Below are positions 44,640-58,336 of a stretch of 64,000 bases of DNA, one piece after another. The notes below the pieces were generated by a model. It was not told the DNA's origin. It did no database searches and saw only the letters and a program-made list of their open reading frames with translations. Every line of letters begins with the position of its first letter. Position 1 is the stretch's first letter. The stretch lies in contig JAVLRN010000003.1 in NCBI GenBank assembly GCA_032821775.1, positions 558,001 through 622,000 on the forward strand. Direction: 5' to 3'. A program made the position numbers and the translations under genes. This DNA is from Sanguinoderma infundibulare. Its lineage: Eukaryota > Basidiomycota > Agaricomycetes > Polyporales > Polyporaceae.

Positions 44640-46045
44640 TCGTCCCATTCGCACTCGTCAAGCTTGTTGACGACAAACGGACCCTCCATCGGGATCTAGT
44701 GGACGTTGCTCGTCACATGCCGCCACAAGCCGACAAGATTCCTGCTGCCAACGAGATAGCCTCTGAAGATGAACATGTCGTGCGGGGAAAGGCCGGGCCC
44801 GTGCCACGAGCGCACTCGACCATATATCCTGAAGTCGCCCCACGCGAGCGCGTGCCGCCGGAGAGTCTGTCACAAAGACCGCACGTAAGGAGGGCGCGTG
44901 CAAACGTCAGTCAGCACAAGGCAAAGCAGATACCATGGACGCTCACCTCGCCGGTGACGATTTGTCCAAGATATCGGTGCAGCTGCACGTGATTTCCGTG
45001 CCGCCATCGCTCGCGGTGTCGCAAATGCTGGAGTCGTCGTCCGAGGAGGAGACATGCAGCGCGACATGCTCGATCAGCTGCTTGATGTCCACGTGAATGC
45101 CGAGGCCGTCCTGGACTTCACGTCTGATGCGGTGCACGCAGGGACCATCGTCCTCCGACTCGGACTCGGACCTGAGCTCGTCGTAGTCATAGTCAGAGTC
45201 GGCGAGAGGGTGTAAACGGTGCTCTTGGCCTGAGTTGCGTCCCAAGGGTCATAGCAGGCGCGCCATCACTCCCAGTCTTTATCATGGCGCACGCTCTCAC
45301 CCTTGGAGTTGATGAACGATGATCGCTCGTCGTCGGAGAGGGCGTCGTACCAGTCCCAGTTGCCAGGGGCAGGGAACTGGACGGACCGTCGGCTGGTGAA
45401 GTCATTGTAGTCGGCAATGGTGGGGCCTGTGACGTTGAGAGTGTCTGCTTCGTGGCGATCGCGTGGAATAAGGTCAGGGATGATGACTGGGTAACGCTCA
45501 AAGGAAGCGATGTAGAAGAGCTTTGCGACGAGGCCAATGGGAGGCTCTGCGATGGCTATGTGCTTTCCGAAGTGCTCGAGAGAGTGCTTTATGCTGGAGG
45601 GGTCGCGATAGAGAGGGTGGAAGCCGTGAGGAGTGACAGCCGAATGATCGGGTGAGCGGCGAGAGGGAGGTGGACATGGTTGTCGACGAGGAAGGGGGGT
45701 AGCAGAAGTTATAGACAGCGAATGGACGGATGAGCAACAGGAGGTGCTCGCGCTCGTGCTCTGACTAGGACGCGAGCTTGTCTGAAGAGCAAAGGGAGGG
45801 ATGGGTGAGGGAGAAGGATGAAAGATAAGAAGAGGGGCATACCGTGGTCGAGAGAAAAGTAGTAGAGCCAGAGGGCGAAGGCATTCTTGGGGGACTTGAA
45901 TGGCCAGCCGTGGCTGTCTTGGCGGTCTGCCCAAAGTCTATGAAAGATGTAGGCGGTGAGGGCAGGCGGCCCAGCCCAGGTGATGGGCGTTCTTGAGTAA
46001 TGGACAAGTTGAGAAGCGCGAGCGGAGGCATAGCTGTACCTTAGC
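44640..46045 (-). pseudogene. F-box-associated-type hypothetical gene, second copy (internal deletions)
   Basis: Inverted paralogue of 25888-27452. The 5' part lacks the 'INIKHGDIYSSTLLHDFYRL' region present in copy A, but the central frame is intact where copy A is broken: 'DSHGWPFKSPKNAFALWLYY' and 'HEADTLNVTGPTIADYNDF' read through. The acidic exon (45227-44943) is identical in protein sequence to copy A, and the C-terminal 'IPMEGPFVVNKLDECEW' is retained after the same TAG. The two copies are damaged at different places, so an intact common ancestor can be inferred. Function unknown, possibly F-box-associated. Confidence 0.55.
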
Positions 46046-46267
46046 GTGGTAAAGGCCGACCAGGAGAAGCGGGAAGAGTTCGAGAAGTTGTATCCGGAGG
46101 AGCATTGCAATTTTCTGCTAGCCAGAGCCCGTGCAGAGAGTGTGGGGAGTAAACAGTGCCAGCTAAGGCCTGCAGTCGGTGACTCGTTTCAAGAAGTTCA
46201 GGTTCGAGTTGCCAATGCACTGCCAAATTCGGACAGGACACGTTTGCCATTTCCGCGTGTCGCATGA
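46046..46267 (+). CDS. Conserved short ORF of unknown function, copy C
   Basis: Contains 'ADQEKREEFEKLYPEEHCNF'. It lies between kinase-like copy C and the F-box-associated copy, antisense to both. See copy A at 25290-25752. Confidence 0.4.
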   Translation: MVKADQEKREEFEKLYPEEHCNFLLARARAESVGSKQCQLRPAVGDSFQEVQVRVANALPNSDRTRLPFPRVA

Positions 46268-46652
46268 CCGGGTCACGCATTCTGTTCCGCTCGGTTCAGC
46301 ACGCTTTCAGTTTCAGGATGTCGTCTCCGCGAGCTGCGAAATCGCACGGTGGCAAAGGTGTGGCGTTAGGTCGATGACTATCTCGATGACACAATACCAA
46401 CACAAGGAAAGGGTGCGATGCTGAGTTTTGATAAGGAACATCATGATCACCCTCTTGGATGACGCGAAATAGGAGAACTTTGGTAAGGAGTGGGGACTCC
46501 CAATCCGATGAGGATCCGTTTGTGACCGACAACAATGGTGAGTTCCAGTTCCGGGTCTAGGGTATGGTACAGAAGGGGTAAACGAGTGCGCACACAATCG
46601 ACACTGTACATGATAACGCGGAACAATCAAACCACAACACGACGCGCCTGCA
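46268..46652. repeat. Duplicated 3' flank of the kinase-like genes (copy C)
   Basis: Homologous to 25065-25500 and 41640-42075. No open frame supported. Confidence 0.65.
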
Positions 46653-48656
46653 CTACAGTCTGTCAGCCATATCATCATCGTGCGCCGCGCAAATCAGACC
46701 ATAGTCCTCCACGCCTTTCACCCACCCGGCCTTCGCAAGATGCAGCGGATACCTCACCTCGCCCGCAACCCCGGCCCAGTCAAAGTCGAGGATCCGCGTC
46801 AGCTCCCCGACGTCCGCGTCCGCGTCCGCACTGTTTGCAATCAGGATGTTCGGTGGTCGGATGTCACCATGGACGAGCTTTTTGTCATGCAGGACCTTCA
46901 GTGCCGCCTTCACCTTCGCACGCACGGCCAGAGGGACCCCGTCTGGGTACTTGGCTCCCGCCGTCTCGCCCTCGATGTATTCCATGACCACCATCTTGCG
47001 TGGCCCCATTCCGCCGCCCGGCACCTCGTCCTCGGGCCAGATGGGGCCGAGGTACAGCAGCTCGGGCGCGAGCTGCCCCCCGGGCTGCCCCGCAAGCAGC
47101 CGGTGCGCCTCCTCGCCGTAACGCTCGACAAACTTGACGACGAACTGCCGCCCATCCTCGCAGCTCTTGACGAGGAACGTGACGCAGGACGGGTCCGCGC
47201 CCTTGAGCGGCCGCACGTACCGGAAGCGCACTCGCTGGCCGTTGAGCGGGAACGACGTCGCCAACGGGAAGAACCTGCTCAGCTTGTCGGTCTTGTCGAC
47301 GACCAGCTCGCTGTAGTACTTTCTCAAGCTCGCGATGCCAAGTCCGAGAGAGCAGAACATGCGGGCGAGGGCGAGGGTGCGGTGGTCGTCGATCGCGCGG
47401 CTGTGGCCGATCCACACGTAGTCCGTCAGGCGGTGGACGATCGGACGGGTGGTGAAAATCGCGCCGCAGACGGCCATCCACGCGCCGGCGATGGCGATAA
47501 TAAACGAGGGACAGAAGCATGCATCCGCCAGCGCCTGCAGGTTGTTCCTGGATGAGGACAGGAAAGACAGACATCGGTTGAGACACTTACCTTTCGGCGT
47601 CCGTCGCTCCAGAACTCAACGTAGGAGAACGACCCCTGAACGGTTGAATCTCCGCTCTGGCCAAGCTCGCCCTTCTCCTCCATGACGGCCAGTCCTGCGT
47701 CTCCGGCTGGTGCGGAAGTACGATGGAGAGAGATGAAGTGGCCTGGAACGATCTCGTTGCGGTTCATAGGTTGATTGATGACCGCGTGGAGGAGATCCTT
47801 GAACTTGTCACGAGTTTCCGTACGAAGATTTTTGGTAGTCGAGATCTTGGAGGCGTAGGACATGAAGCTTACTGTCGCTCGAACGGCCTCGTCAGGAACC
47901 TCCAACGCGTCGTTCTGCATGTCAGCAGCAAACTTGGCGAAGACAGGATGGTAAATCTCGATCGGCGGAGCCAGAGGGCTCCAGCCCTTTGTGCCGTATC
48001 GCCCATCGAGAATGGGATAATCACCGTCCTGATGCGTTTGGTAATTGAATGGCTGTGCGCTGACGGAAGGAGATAGTCGATTGGTGACTTTCAACGCTTT
48101 GGTGAACTCTGCGGGAGAATTAGAACTGCAAACGACCAGAACGCAAGACCACGCACGATGCCGAAGTTCCGTTAGCTCATCGCGTGCTTCTTCCTCAGCT
48201 GTCGGTGGCGGCGGAGGAGCAGGCCTGGGAGACGCCTTCAGGGCGATGAGGGCGGTTCGCCTGGCTGCACGGTTGCCTTGTTCGTCGAACAGTGTATGGA
48301 CCGGGTCGTCAGAACGCTCGGCAAGGTTGTCGCAAAGCGTGTCGAGCTCCCAGTTGGACTCCTTGAGCTTTGCTCGGAGTTCGTCTCGGGCCTTGTTGTC
48401 TTTCATCAAATGATAGCGAGGCTGTGGCGGAGAGAGTGGTCAGCATTCCAATAATCATCTGTGTAAGTAGCATTCGGGAGCCACTGACCTTGTATAACAC
48501 CAGATGGTTGGTTTTGACATTCTCGTGCTCAGCCACGCGCTCACGGAGTTGGTTGACAGTCTCGTGGGAGGGGCATGAGATGCTAATGTAGGCAAAGTCA
48601 ACGTCCCCGTACTGGACGACGCCCCACAGATACACAGTGATAGTGACATCGGCCAT
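46653..48656 (-). CDS. Kinase-like protein with Crinkler-like header, copy C (intact)
   Basis: The only undamaged member of the family here, about 610 residues. Exon 1 (48656-48489) encodes a 56-residue header (MADVTITVYLWGVVQYGDVD ... 'HLVLYK') whose ubiquitin-like size and terminal aromatic-Lys resemble Crinkler N-terminal domains ending in LWK. A 67-nt intron leads to 'PRYHLMKDNKARDELRAKL'. Two more introns (48 nt near 48102-48149 and 56 nt, 47593-47538) preserve the frame. The middle domain contains 'GRYGTKGWSPLAPPIEIYHP' and 'STVQGSFSYVEFW'. The C-terminal protein-kinase-like domain has 'FVVKFVERYGEEAHRLL', hinge 'VVMEYIEGETAG', catalytic 'HGDIRPPNIL' and 'ILDFDWAG' (DFD in place of DFG). 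It has a 9-10 residue insertion ('GQPGGQLAPE' region) relative to A and B. Substrate unknown; the Crinkler assignment is inference. Confidence 0.75.
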
Positions 48657-48808
48657 ATCAAAAGGAGAGGTGATGTGAACGAGAAAGATGAGATGTGGTG
48701 GTCGAGGTTGAAGTCGAACACTGTAAAGCGCCCGTTGTTGAGCATTCTGTGTGGCCCTGTTTGGTCAAGCGTGCCTGGGCGCTTGTGTTTCTTGCTGAAC
48801 CGACCGCA

Positions 48809-48817
48809 GGGATCCTC
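48809..48817 (-). other. Related empty site of the MULE
   Basis: A single GAGGATCCC (minus strand) lies in sequence that matches the left flank of the MULE on one side and the right flank on the other. It shows the pre-insertion state in the sister copy. Confidence 0.85.
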
Positions 48818-51764
48818 GACCGTAGCGCACCTGGCAACACGATCTCCGTGTGAGTGTTCTGTTCATGCACGTGTCGGGAGGACAACTTTGAATGTGTCCC
48901 ATCCACAGAATTTCGCAGCACCACTACTCGGCGGCGTTCTGCAATGGGGGCAACTTCCCCCTCGTGTCGTTCCATAGGAAGTCCGACGCCATTCGCGGCA
49001 ACCTCTCGATTTTCAATGACGACATCGCCGCGACTCGTGCACAAGGTCTGCAGTATATTCTTTGGTACGGCCGGCATCGCACTCTGGGTGGTTGATTATA
49101 CCCTCCATGCATCCCACTTGGGCATCGAGCAGGCATTCTTCTAAGAAGGAATTGGATACAAGTAGGACTTTGTAAGTCCCCCGCCCTCGGTCGCGTTTTC
49201 GCCCCATCTCAATCCGAAATTCGAACAGTTCCAGCCCATCAGCCTTAACCGCTCCATCATCGACGGCTCGCCCGTCAACCTGCCACAACCCCCACACCAT
49301 ACACATAGGGTACGCAGCACGCGTCGCGCGAGGTAGGCACGATAACAACGGTTTACTAGGCGGGCACCCAAACTAGGGGCTGTCCTTGCTTGCGCTCCAC
49401 CACTTTGTGGGTGCAGTCGAGGCACTTGTACCGACGATGGGTGCCACATCCCCAGTCGGGATGCCAGCGATGGGCTGCGCCGCTCCGACAAGGCAGTGTG
49501 TGGAACTTTGCGACGGGTGCTGCAGGCTTGGGATTGTCCGAGACGAGTGGCCAGTCCGGAGAAACGACGGTCGGCGATGGGACAGGGGGAGAGTAAAGAT
49601 CAGACCGCGCAGGGGAAGCCGGCGTGCGGAGCCCCACAGTCGAGCCAGAGGCCCTGCGCGTGGACGAGGAAACCTGGCGTGAACGCCCGGCGGGGCTCGA
49701 GATGTCCGACCCGGGGCGGGCAGGCAGCCGTCGTAGCAGCAGACCGCACAGCGAGCTTGGAGCGTCAGAGCATGTGGTTCCTCCAGAGGTACGATCGGTA
49801 GAGGACCGTCGAGGCGGACTTGGGATCTTCGCAATCGACATATCTGGTGTGCGCTCGTCAGCGGACACATACATAGACTCTGAGTCGGAGTCAGCATCAC
49901 TAGAATGGTCGGTCGGCACGGACTCCTCTTGCACAGGACTCAGTTGTAGGGCTCTCCTCGTTGGCGCAGGAGAATCCTCCTCCTCCTCGGGTTCGGGTTT
50001 CCTGTGTCGGGGCTGAGGCGGGGTATGGTTGGCCTCACGCGGTTCGGCGATGTTATATTGGTAGTTTACCCAAAAGCCGCTCTTCTTCTCGCAAACCTCC
50101 GTTCCGCACAGGCAGAGGTACCGCCGGGCGGTCGCATTCGCAGCTGTGATTCTCCACTGGTGTGTAGTGCCTGCACGCACGGTAAGCGCGACAGCTACTC
50201 TGGTCGCAACCGGTGCTCGAGGTTTTGGGTTACTGGCGACGGGGACGCGGACAGGCTCCGGGGGGTCAGCGCAGCGGGTACGGGAGCTTGTCCTTCGAGG
50301 CTCAACGTCCTCGTCGTGCGTATTGTGGCGGTGACATCGACAGTCAGTCGACGTCCGATTCCTCTTGAGAGTCGGGTGATCCTCATCAGGAATTGTTTCG
50401 CCGTCGACGAGCAGCCGGGCGTCGTCGTCGCAGGTGTCGATAAGGAACGTGACGCACGCAGGATCGGCACCCTTGAGTGGTTTCAGATATTCGAAGCGGA
50501 CGCGCCTTCTGTCCTCCAGCGGGAAAGATGTCGCCATGGTGAAGAGCCTGCTCAGCCTGTCGTCAGGGGAGACGTCCAGCTTGTCGTAGTACGTCCTCAG
50601 GCCGTCAATGGCAAGTCTGAGCGAGTAGAAGACGCGGACAAGGGCGAGCGTGCGGTGGTCATCGGTCACGCGGCTGTATCCGGTCCAAATGTAGTCGGTC
50701 AAGCGTTGCACGATCGGATTCGTGGTGAAAATGGCGCCGCAGATAGACAGCCATGAACTGGCGATGGCGATGATGACGAACGGACAGAAGCATGAGAGTG
50801 CCAAGTCCTGTGAGGCGTGGATGAGTGGCGGAAAAACAGACGTCGCCGATGGGGACACGTACCTCTCGATCTTTGTCCGTCCAAAAGTCAAGGTAGGAGA
50901 ACGAGCCCTGTACGGATGGCTCTCCACTGGACCCAAGCTCGTCCTTCTCCTCGATGACTGCCAGTGCCGTGGGTGCAAGCGGAGCAGAACCACGAGTGTG
51001 GACAATACGACCTGAATAAGTGTCTCGGCGCCTGTGCGCATGCTTGAGAGTGATGTTCGCAGAGAGGAGACGTTCGAGGTGAGAAAATGAGTCGGGACGG
51101 TGGCCTACGTAAGTCGAGATTCTGGAGACGGAGACCGTGAAATGCGCAGTCAATCGGACCATATCTTCAGGAACGTCCAAGGATTCGTTCTGCACGTTAG
51201 CCAGAAACGCAGCAAAGACAGGATGGTAAATCTCGACCGGAGGCGAAACCTGGTCGCTGCCTCCACTATATCGCCCATCGAGAAGCGGAAAAGAGGTGCC
51301 GGCCTGATGCTCTAGGTATCGAGATGGCCGTGCGTTAACAGAAGGCGAGGAACGATCTGTCAAGATGAACGTTTTCCTGAGGTCTGGGCGGGAGAGTCAG
51401 AACAGCAAGATAAGACACAAAGTCCACGCACTGTTTGTGAAGTCTGTAAGAGCGCCGTTTGGCATCTCCGCTGACACCTCAGTTGTTGACGGTAGATCAA
51501 CGCCACCAGCGCTGTTAACTTCGCTGCATGGCCATCTTTGCCGCAGAACAACGTATCAGTAGAGTCTACACACGCTTTTGCAAGTGCGCGGTTTATTATA
51601 CCGACCGCACTTGCAAGTGCGCGGCCCGCCGGTCCCGGTCCACTCCCTTCTCCTATCCCCTCTCCTCCGGCCCCTCCTCTAGTTTGTATTTATAGCCCTG
51701 CTATAAGCGCATCTTGTACATCTTTTCGGATACAATGGTAATTGATTAATTTTCAAAAAATTAA

Positions 51765-51838
51765 TGCTACCATCGAGACTCGAACCAACAACCACCAAAC
51801 ACTTTACTAACAACCCATTTTACCATTACACCACCAGT
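51765..51838 (-). ncRNA. tRNA-like Pol III module (left arm of the MITE)
   Basis: On the minus strand, an A-box-like 'tggtgtaatggtaaaatg' and a B box GGTTCGAGTCTC lie at tRNA spacing, followed by a run of six T about 10 bases downstream. A stable cloverleaf is not obvious, so this is tRNA-derived rather than a functional tRNA. Confidence 0.5.
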
Positions 51839-52257
51839 TCCTTATACCTGTTGGGGAGGACAATGTATATAACACATACTTACAGCCCCGATGCTCGCGC
51901 CCGCGCTGATGCGAGTGACTGCGCCGCCTGATTCAAGTGACAGCCCATCTGATGGAGGCGCCTCGCCCTGATGTCAAGCGTCTCGCCCCTGATGCAAGCG
52001 TCCTCCGGGAGTGTCCCAGAAGTGCGTGAAGTCCCAGTGGGGTCGTACTTGCAGATGACCCCAATATTTGCAAGTCCACGGCAGTGCTCAGCCCTGGAAG
52101 GTATCTGATAGAGAACATATGCACAAAGAATTCATTCAACACTTTCCAGAGTGTGCAATTGCATCAGGGCGCCGCCATCTGGGCATTGGGCGGAGATTCA
52201 TGCTGGGTCGTCGCACTACATAGGGCAAATGATAGTATCACTCCCAAGGAGTATATA

Positions 52258-52329
52258 GACTAGTGGATTGGAGTACTGTTCGAAACAAGATGGCTCGTGT
52301 TGCTGGGGGTTCGAACCCTGATTTTGCCG
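52258..52329 (+). ncRNA. tRNA-like Pol III module (right arm of the MITE)
   Basis: An A-box-like 'tagtggattggagtactg' and a B box GGTTCGAACCC are followed by TTTTC about 15 bases on. It is similar to the left-arm module in opposite orientation; both point out of the element. Confidence 0.5.
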
Positions 52330-52884
52330 TTGTCTTTTCTTTCCCGACCCGACAATCGCGCACCTCCGACAATTGCGCGACGGTTGCCCCTGTCTACCCC
52401 GCGCGCCATCACCGCCCAGCCCCCTCCGGATCTTCCCGCGCACTTGCAAGTGCGGTCGGTATAATAAACCGCGCACTTGCAAAAGCCTGTGTAGACGGCT
52501 CCGTATCAAGAGTCTCCTCGTCGTACTCAATCAGTTCTTCGCAAAGGGTTGGGTTCGGGCTTCCAGTTTGACTCGCTCAATTTCGCACGGAATGCTCGTC
52601 GGCCTTGGTTGGTGCTCTCCAAAACCTTGTGGGGCTGCTACAAGGACCACTGGTTACTAATACTCCAAATATCACACGGGTAGGATTAAGAAGCTACTGA
52701 CCTTCAACATAATCATATCAGACACACAGATCTTCAGATGCTTGGTCACCTGCTTACAGAACTTGTACATGGTGGCGTTGGGAGTAGCTGTGAATAGCAC
52801 GGGGCCAAGACTGACATCCCGGTTGTTCAAGATGGCGAGCCAGACGTAGAGATGGATGTATTTATCGGCCCCATGGTCCTGCAT

Positions 52885-53380
52885 ATCGTATGGGAGAAGA
52901 AAACTGAGAGCAACCTGGGACGGAGTGGAACTTGAACAAGGTGTGTCACTCAGTCAAGAGTGTCATCGTCCGGATAATAATATTACATATGGTCGGACGT
53001 TGAAACGTGAAGGCTGAAAGTCCGAAGGAGGGCGATGATGGTGGTCCGCTGCAGCGGCAGATGGGGCCACCTCCCAGTCACTGGCAACAGTGGCCCCAGG
53101 CTGTACCCAGAGTCTCAACGGTCTGCGTGACACGGTGAAACTGAGCATGTGACCAGGTCACATGGCTGCTTTGTCGGTATTTGGCAGTGGGCAACCTGAA
53201 CTTGAACGAGCGATTCTCGACCTCGTGCTTCGACCATCGTCCAGCCTAGACGAATTGCATGCCAGGATTCAAGCGCTTCAATAACTTCCATCATCGATAT
53301 GATCTCAATTGCAAGTCTGTGGTACGCTGTGACAGGCCGAGGGGTCAAACCTTCCGCACACGACGAGCCTCAACGTCCTG
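52885..53380. other. Junction between kinase-like copy D and the F-box pseudogene
   Basis: From about 53145 the sequence matches the upstream flank of the F-box gene (30305-30545, inverted). 52885-53145 holds nothing recognisable. Confidence 0.5.
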
Positions 53381-54697
53381 ATGAAGGTAGGTCACGCATG
53401 ACGTCGAGGGACTACGCTCATATTTTCGTCCCGCAGCATGCCCTGCATCCCCCACAAGGCCGTCACTTGTATCTCAGGAGCTACCTGTCGAGTTATGGCT
53501 GCACATTCTTGGCTACATCAAGGACACCGCGACACTTTTGATTCTTATGGGGGTCAATCGCGCATTTCGCGATAGAGCTGAAAGTCGCCTATACCATACC
53601 GTCACGCTTAAATAAGACTCGTCCATTCTCCGCTTCTGACAGTCGGTTTCTGCATCTTTTCATCGAGCAAATCTCGTATCAAGCCTCCACCTCTCCATCG
53701 ACAGGCTAATCTACGACGATGGAACGTTCCATCTGTTCTTCCTTGCCCTCAGCTTGCTCCGTAATCTCAAGTATCTCAGCCTTCGCTTCCGCCGGTTGTG
53801 GTCAGGAACCGCCAGCGCAAGAGAGAGAGTTCACGCTATCCCCCTCCTCCGCGGTTTCGCCACGAACCATCAGACAATCTACCTCGAGGGCGGTTTGGCG
53901 TTCCTCCACCAGCACCCGTTGCTCGAGGAGCTCGAGGTCTTCGGCGACTTCGAACCCCCAGAGTGGGAATCGTCGGTGGAGAAATTCGCCAACGTCCATC
54001 TCCAGTCGTTGCGCGCCATCACCTGCTCCGTCTGGTTCATCCACGACTGCCTCCCCGTTCCGCCCGCGCTTACTCACTGCCACTTGACGCGGGCATGGCT
54101 GGACTTCGAGGCCTGGGAGCTGCGTCGCATCGCTGCGCTGTTGGGCAAGCAACTTGTGAGCTTACGCATGTCCCGGTGCTTGGGTCGAGTTACAGATCAG
54201 CCAGAGCCTCCTGCTCTCGGCGAGCTGGTCGAGCTGTTCCCCGTCTGTCCTTCCTGCAGCTCGACATGGACCTCGGTGTACGTCTTCACGTTCGTTTATC
54301 ATGTCGCAGCGCTCTCTGATCTACTTCTGACCACAATACGGACGGAGAAGGCCCACGCCAACACGCATATCGTCAACTACGCCTCGGAACGATCAAGCAC
54401 GCAATCCGGGACGGGGGCGAATACTGCCCGCCGCGGCGACACGCGCCTGACCCTTGTGTGGGTATTCGGATGGCCGGCACGAACTCCCTAGGTGGACGTG
54501 AAGATGACGGCGGCGTGGGAAGAGGTTCTGAGCGCGACAGCGTTTCGGGTGCTCCGCGACTGGGACGACTGCGTCGAGCGCATCGTGTACAGGCGCCCAG
54601 ACATCCCGTATATGTCGGCGTCGCTGAGCGAGGATAGGACCCAGCTGGTACGGACACAGGATACGGAGATGGTTGAAGAGCAGTGCAAGATGGTTTG
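53381..54697 (+). pseudogene. F-box pseudogene (inverted copy of 28971-30304)
   Basis: Same layout as the F-box gene: the ATG AAG mini-exon at 53381, then 'ELPVELWLHILGYIKD'. Two in-frame stops follow shortly: TAA where the intact copy has CAA (K-Q-D) and TGA where it has TGC, near 53611 and 53638. A segment of about 10 residues is missing in the 'RERVHAIPLLRG' region. A 1-base deletion near 54241 changes the frame so that the downstream 'FTFVYHVAALSDLLLTTIRT' becomes continuous. The last exon 'VDVKMTAAWEEVLSATAF' is well kept. Non-functional as an F-box protein from this start. Confidence 0.8.
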
Positions 54698-54735
54698 AGT
54701 GGAGGCTGCGTGACCGATCGCGGCGGGTTGTCAAC

Positions 54736-55255
54736 ATGTCAACTCCGGTATGGTGTCGAGCGGGCAATCATTGGAGGACGTCTCCGCGCGTTATGACTCC
54801 GAAGAACGCTATTCTTCTGTCAAAGCGCAAGGGCTTCATTGACAGCGACAAAGAAGACGGAGAGGCATCCTCAGGCTCTGCCTACGGCGAGAGTTCAATG
54901 GATGAGGCACCCATTACGTCTCCCAACGTTAGGCCGGACGCTGATGGGCGGAGGAAACGACTGGGTGCGTATTGCGAGCCTGTTTAGCATCTGAAAGTTA
55001 GTAGCACATACTCAATGCGATCTCCACTACACCAGTGATCGATGAATGGAATGCGTTGTTCTCCTAAGATGGCGAAAAGCGCTCCGTTCTCGCCTGAAGT
55101 CAATCCTGCACTATCATCTTCACGTAAGTTCTGCAGTTTCGTGCATGGTTACGACCGTGACTGACACGTTCGCGTCTTGAGTGCAGGCTTTCGTGATCCT
55201 TCGTCTGCTACACCGTCGACTGCATCGTCTGGCAGAGACGTCTCAGGTTAGGATA
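54736..55255 (+). CDS. Conserved small Ser/Lys-rich protein exons, copy 2
   Basis: Copy of 28395-28943 in inverted orientation, with only a few residue changes (MSTPVWCRAGNHWRTS ...; MAKSAPFSPEVNPALSSS). It has one 'ATPSTASS' unit where copy 1 has two. The GTAAGT donor after 'ALSSS' is conserved. Function unknown. Confidence 0.4.

Positions 55256-58336
<3,081 letters not shown>

Larger units (their letters stand above)
51564..52496. mobile_element. MITE with 61-bp inverted repeats and tRNA-like internal modules
   Basis: The terminal repeats 51564-51624 and 52496-52436 are reverse complements with one mismatch (start GTCTACACACGCTTTTGCAA). Each arm also contains an internal palindrome around 'ttgcaagtgcg'. 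The flanks carry 'cgtatcagtaga' on the left and, five bases out, 'cgtatcaagag' on the right, a possible imperfect target duplication. There is no transposase. It interrupts exon 2 of kinase-like copy D. Superfamily not assignable. Confidence 0.85.
49356..52884 (-). pseudogene. Kinase-like copy D fused to a duplicated RdRP C-terminal tail
   Basis: The header exon at 52884-52701 (MQDHGADKYIHLYVWLAIL ... 'MIMLK') and exon 2 ('RRAFRAKLSESNWKPEPNLC') belong to the kinase-like family but are the most diverged. Coding is split by a MITE (52496-51564) and resumes 'DTLFCGKDGHAAKLTALV'. A deletion near 51480 shifts the frame. The middle domain ('PPVEIYHPVFAAFL', 'SVQGSFSYLDFWTDKDRE') and the start of the kinase domain ('FEYLKPLKGADPACVTFL') follow. 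At 50400-50412 the kinase-like sequence stops, just before the ATP-binding Lys, and the RdRP tail begins ('DGETIPDEDHPTLKR'). It runs to the same stop codon context as the RdRP, including both Cys/His/Trp modules. The fused frame from 51041 to 49356 is uninterrupted. No polymerase or catalytic loop remains. Confidence 0.8.

Noticed and set aside
46680..47555. Plus-strand 291-codon frame opposite kinase-like copy C
   Set aside because: It is the antisense shadow of the kinase domain; the same shadow appears opposite copies A and B.
51765..51838. Functional tRNA gene
   Set aside because: A and B boxes are present but the acceptor and T stems do not pair well; treated as a tRNA-derived module.
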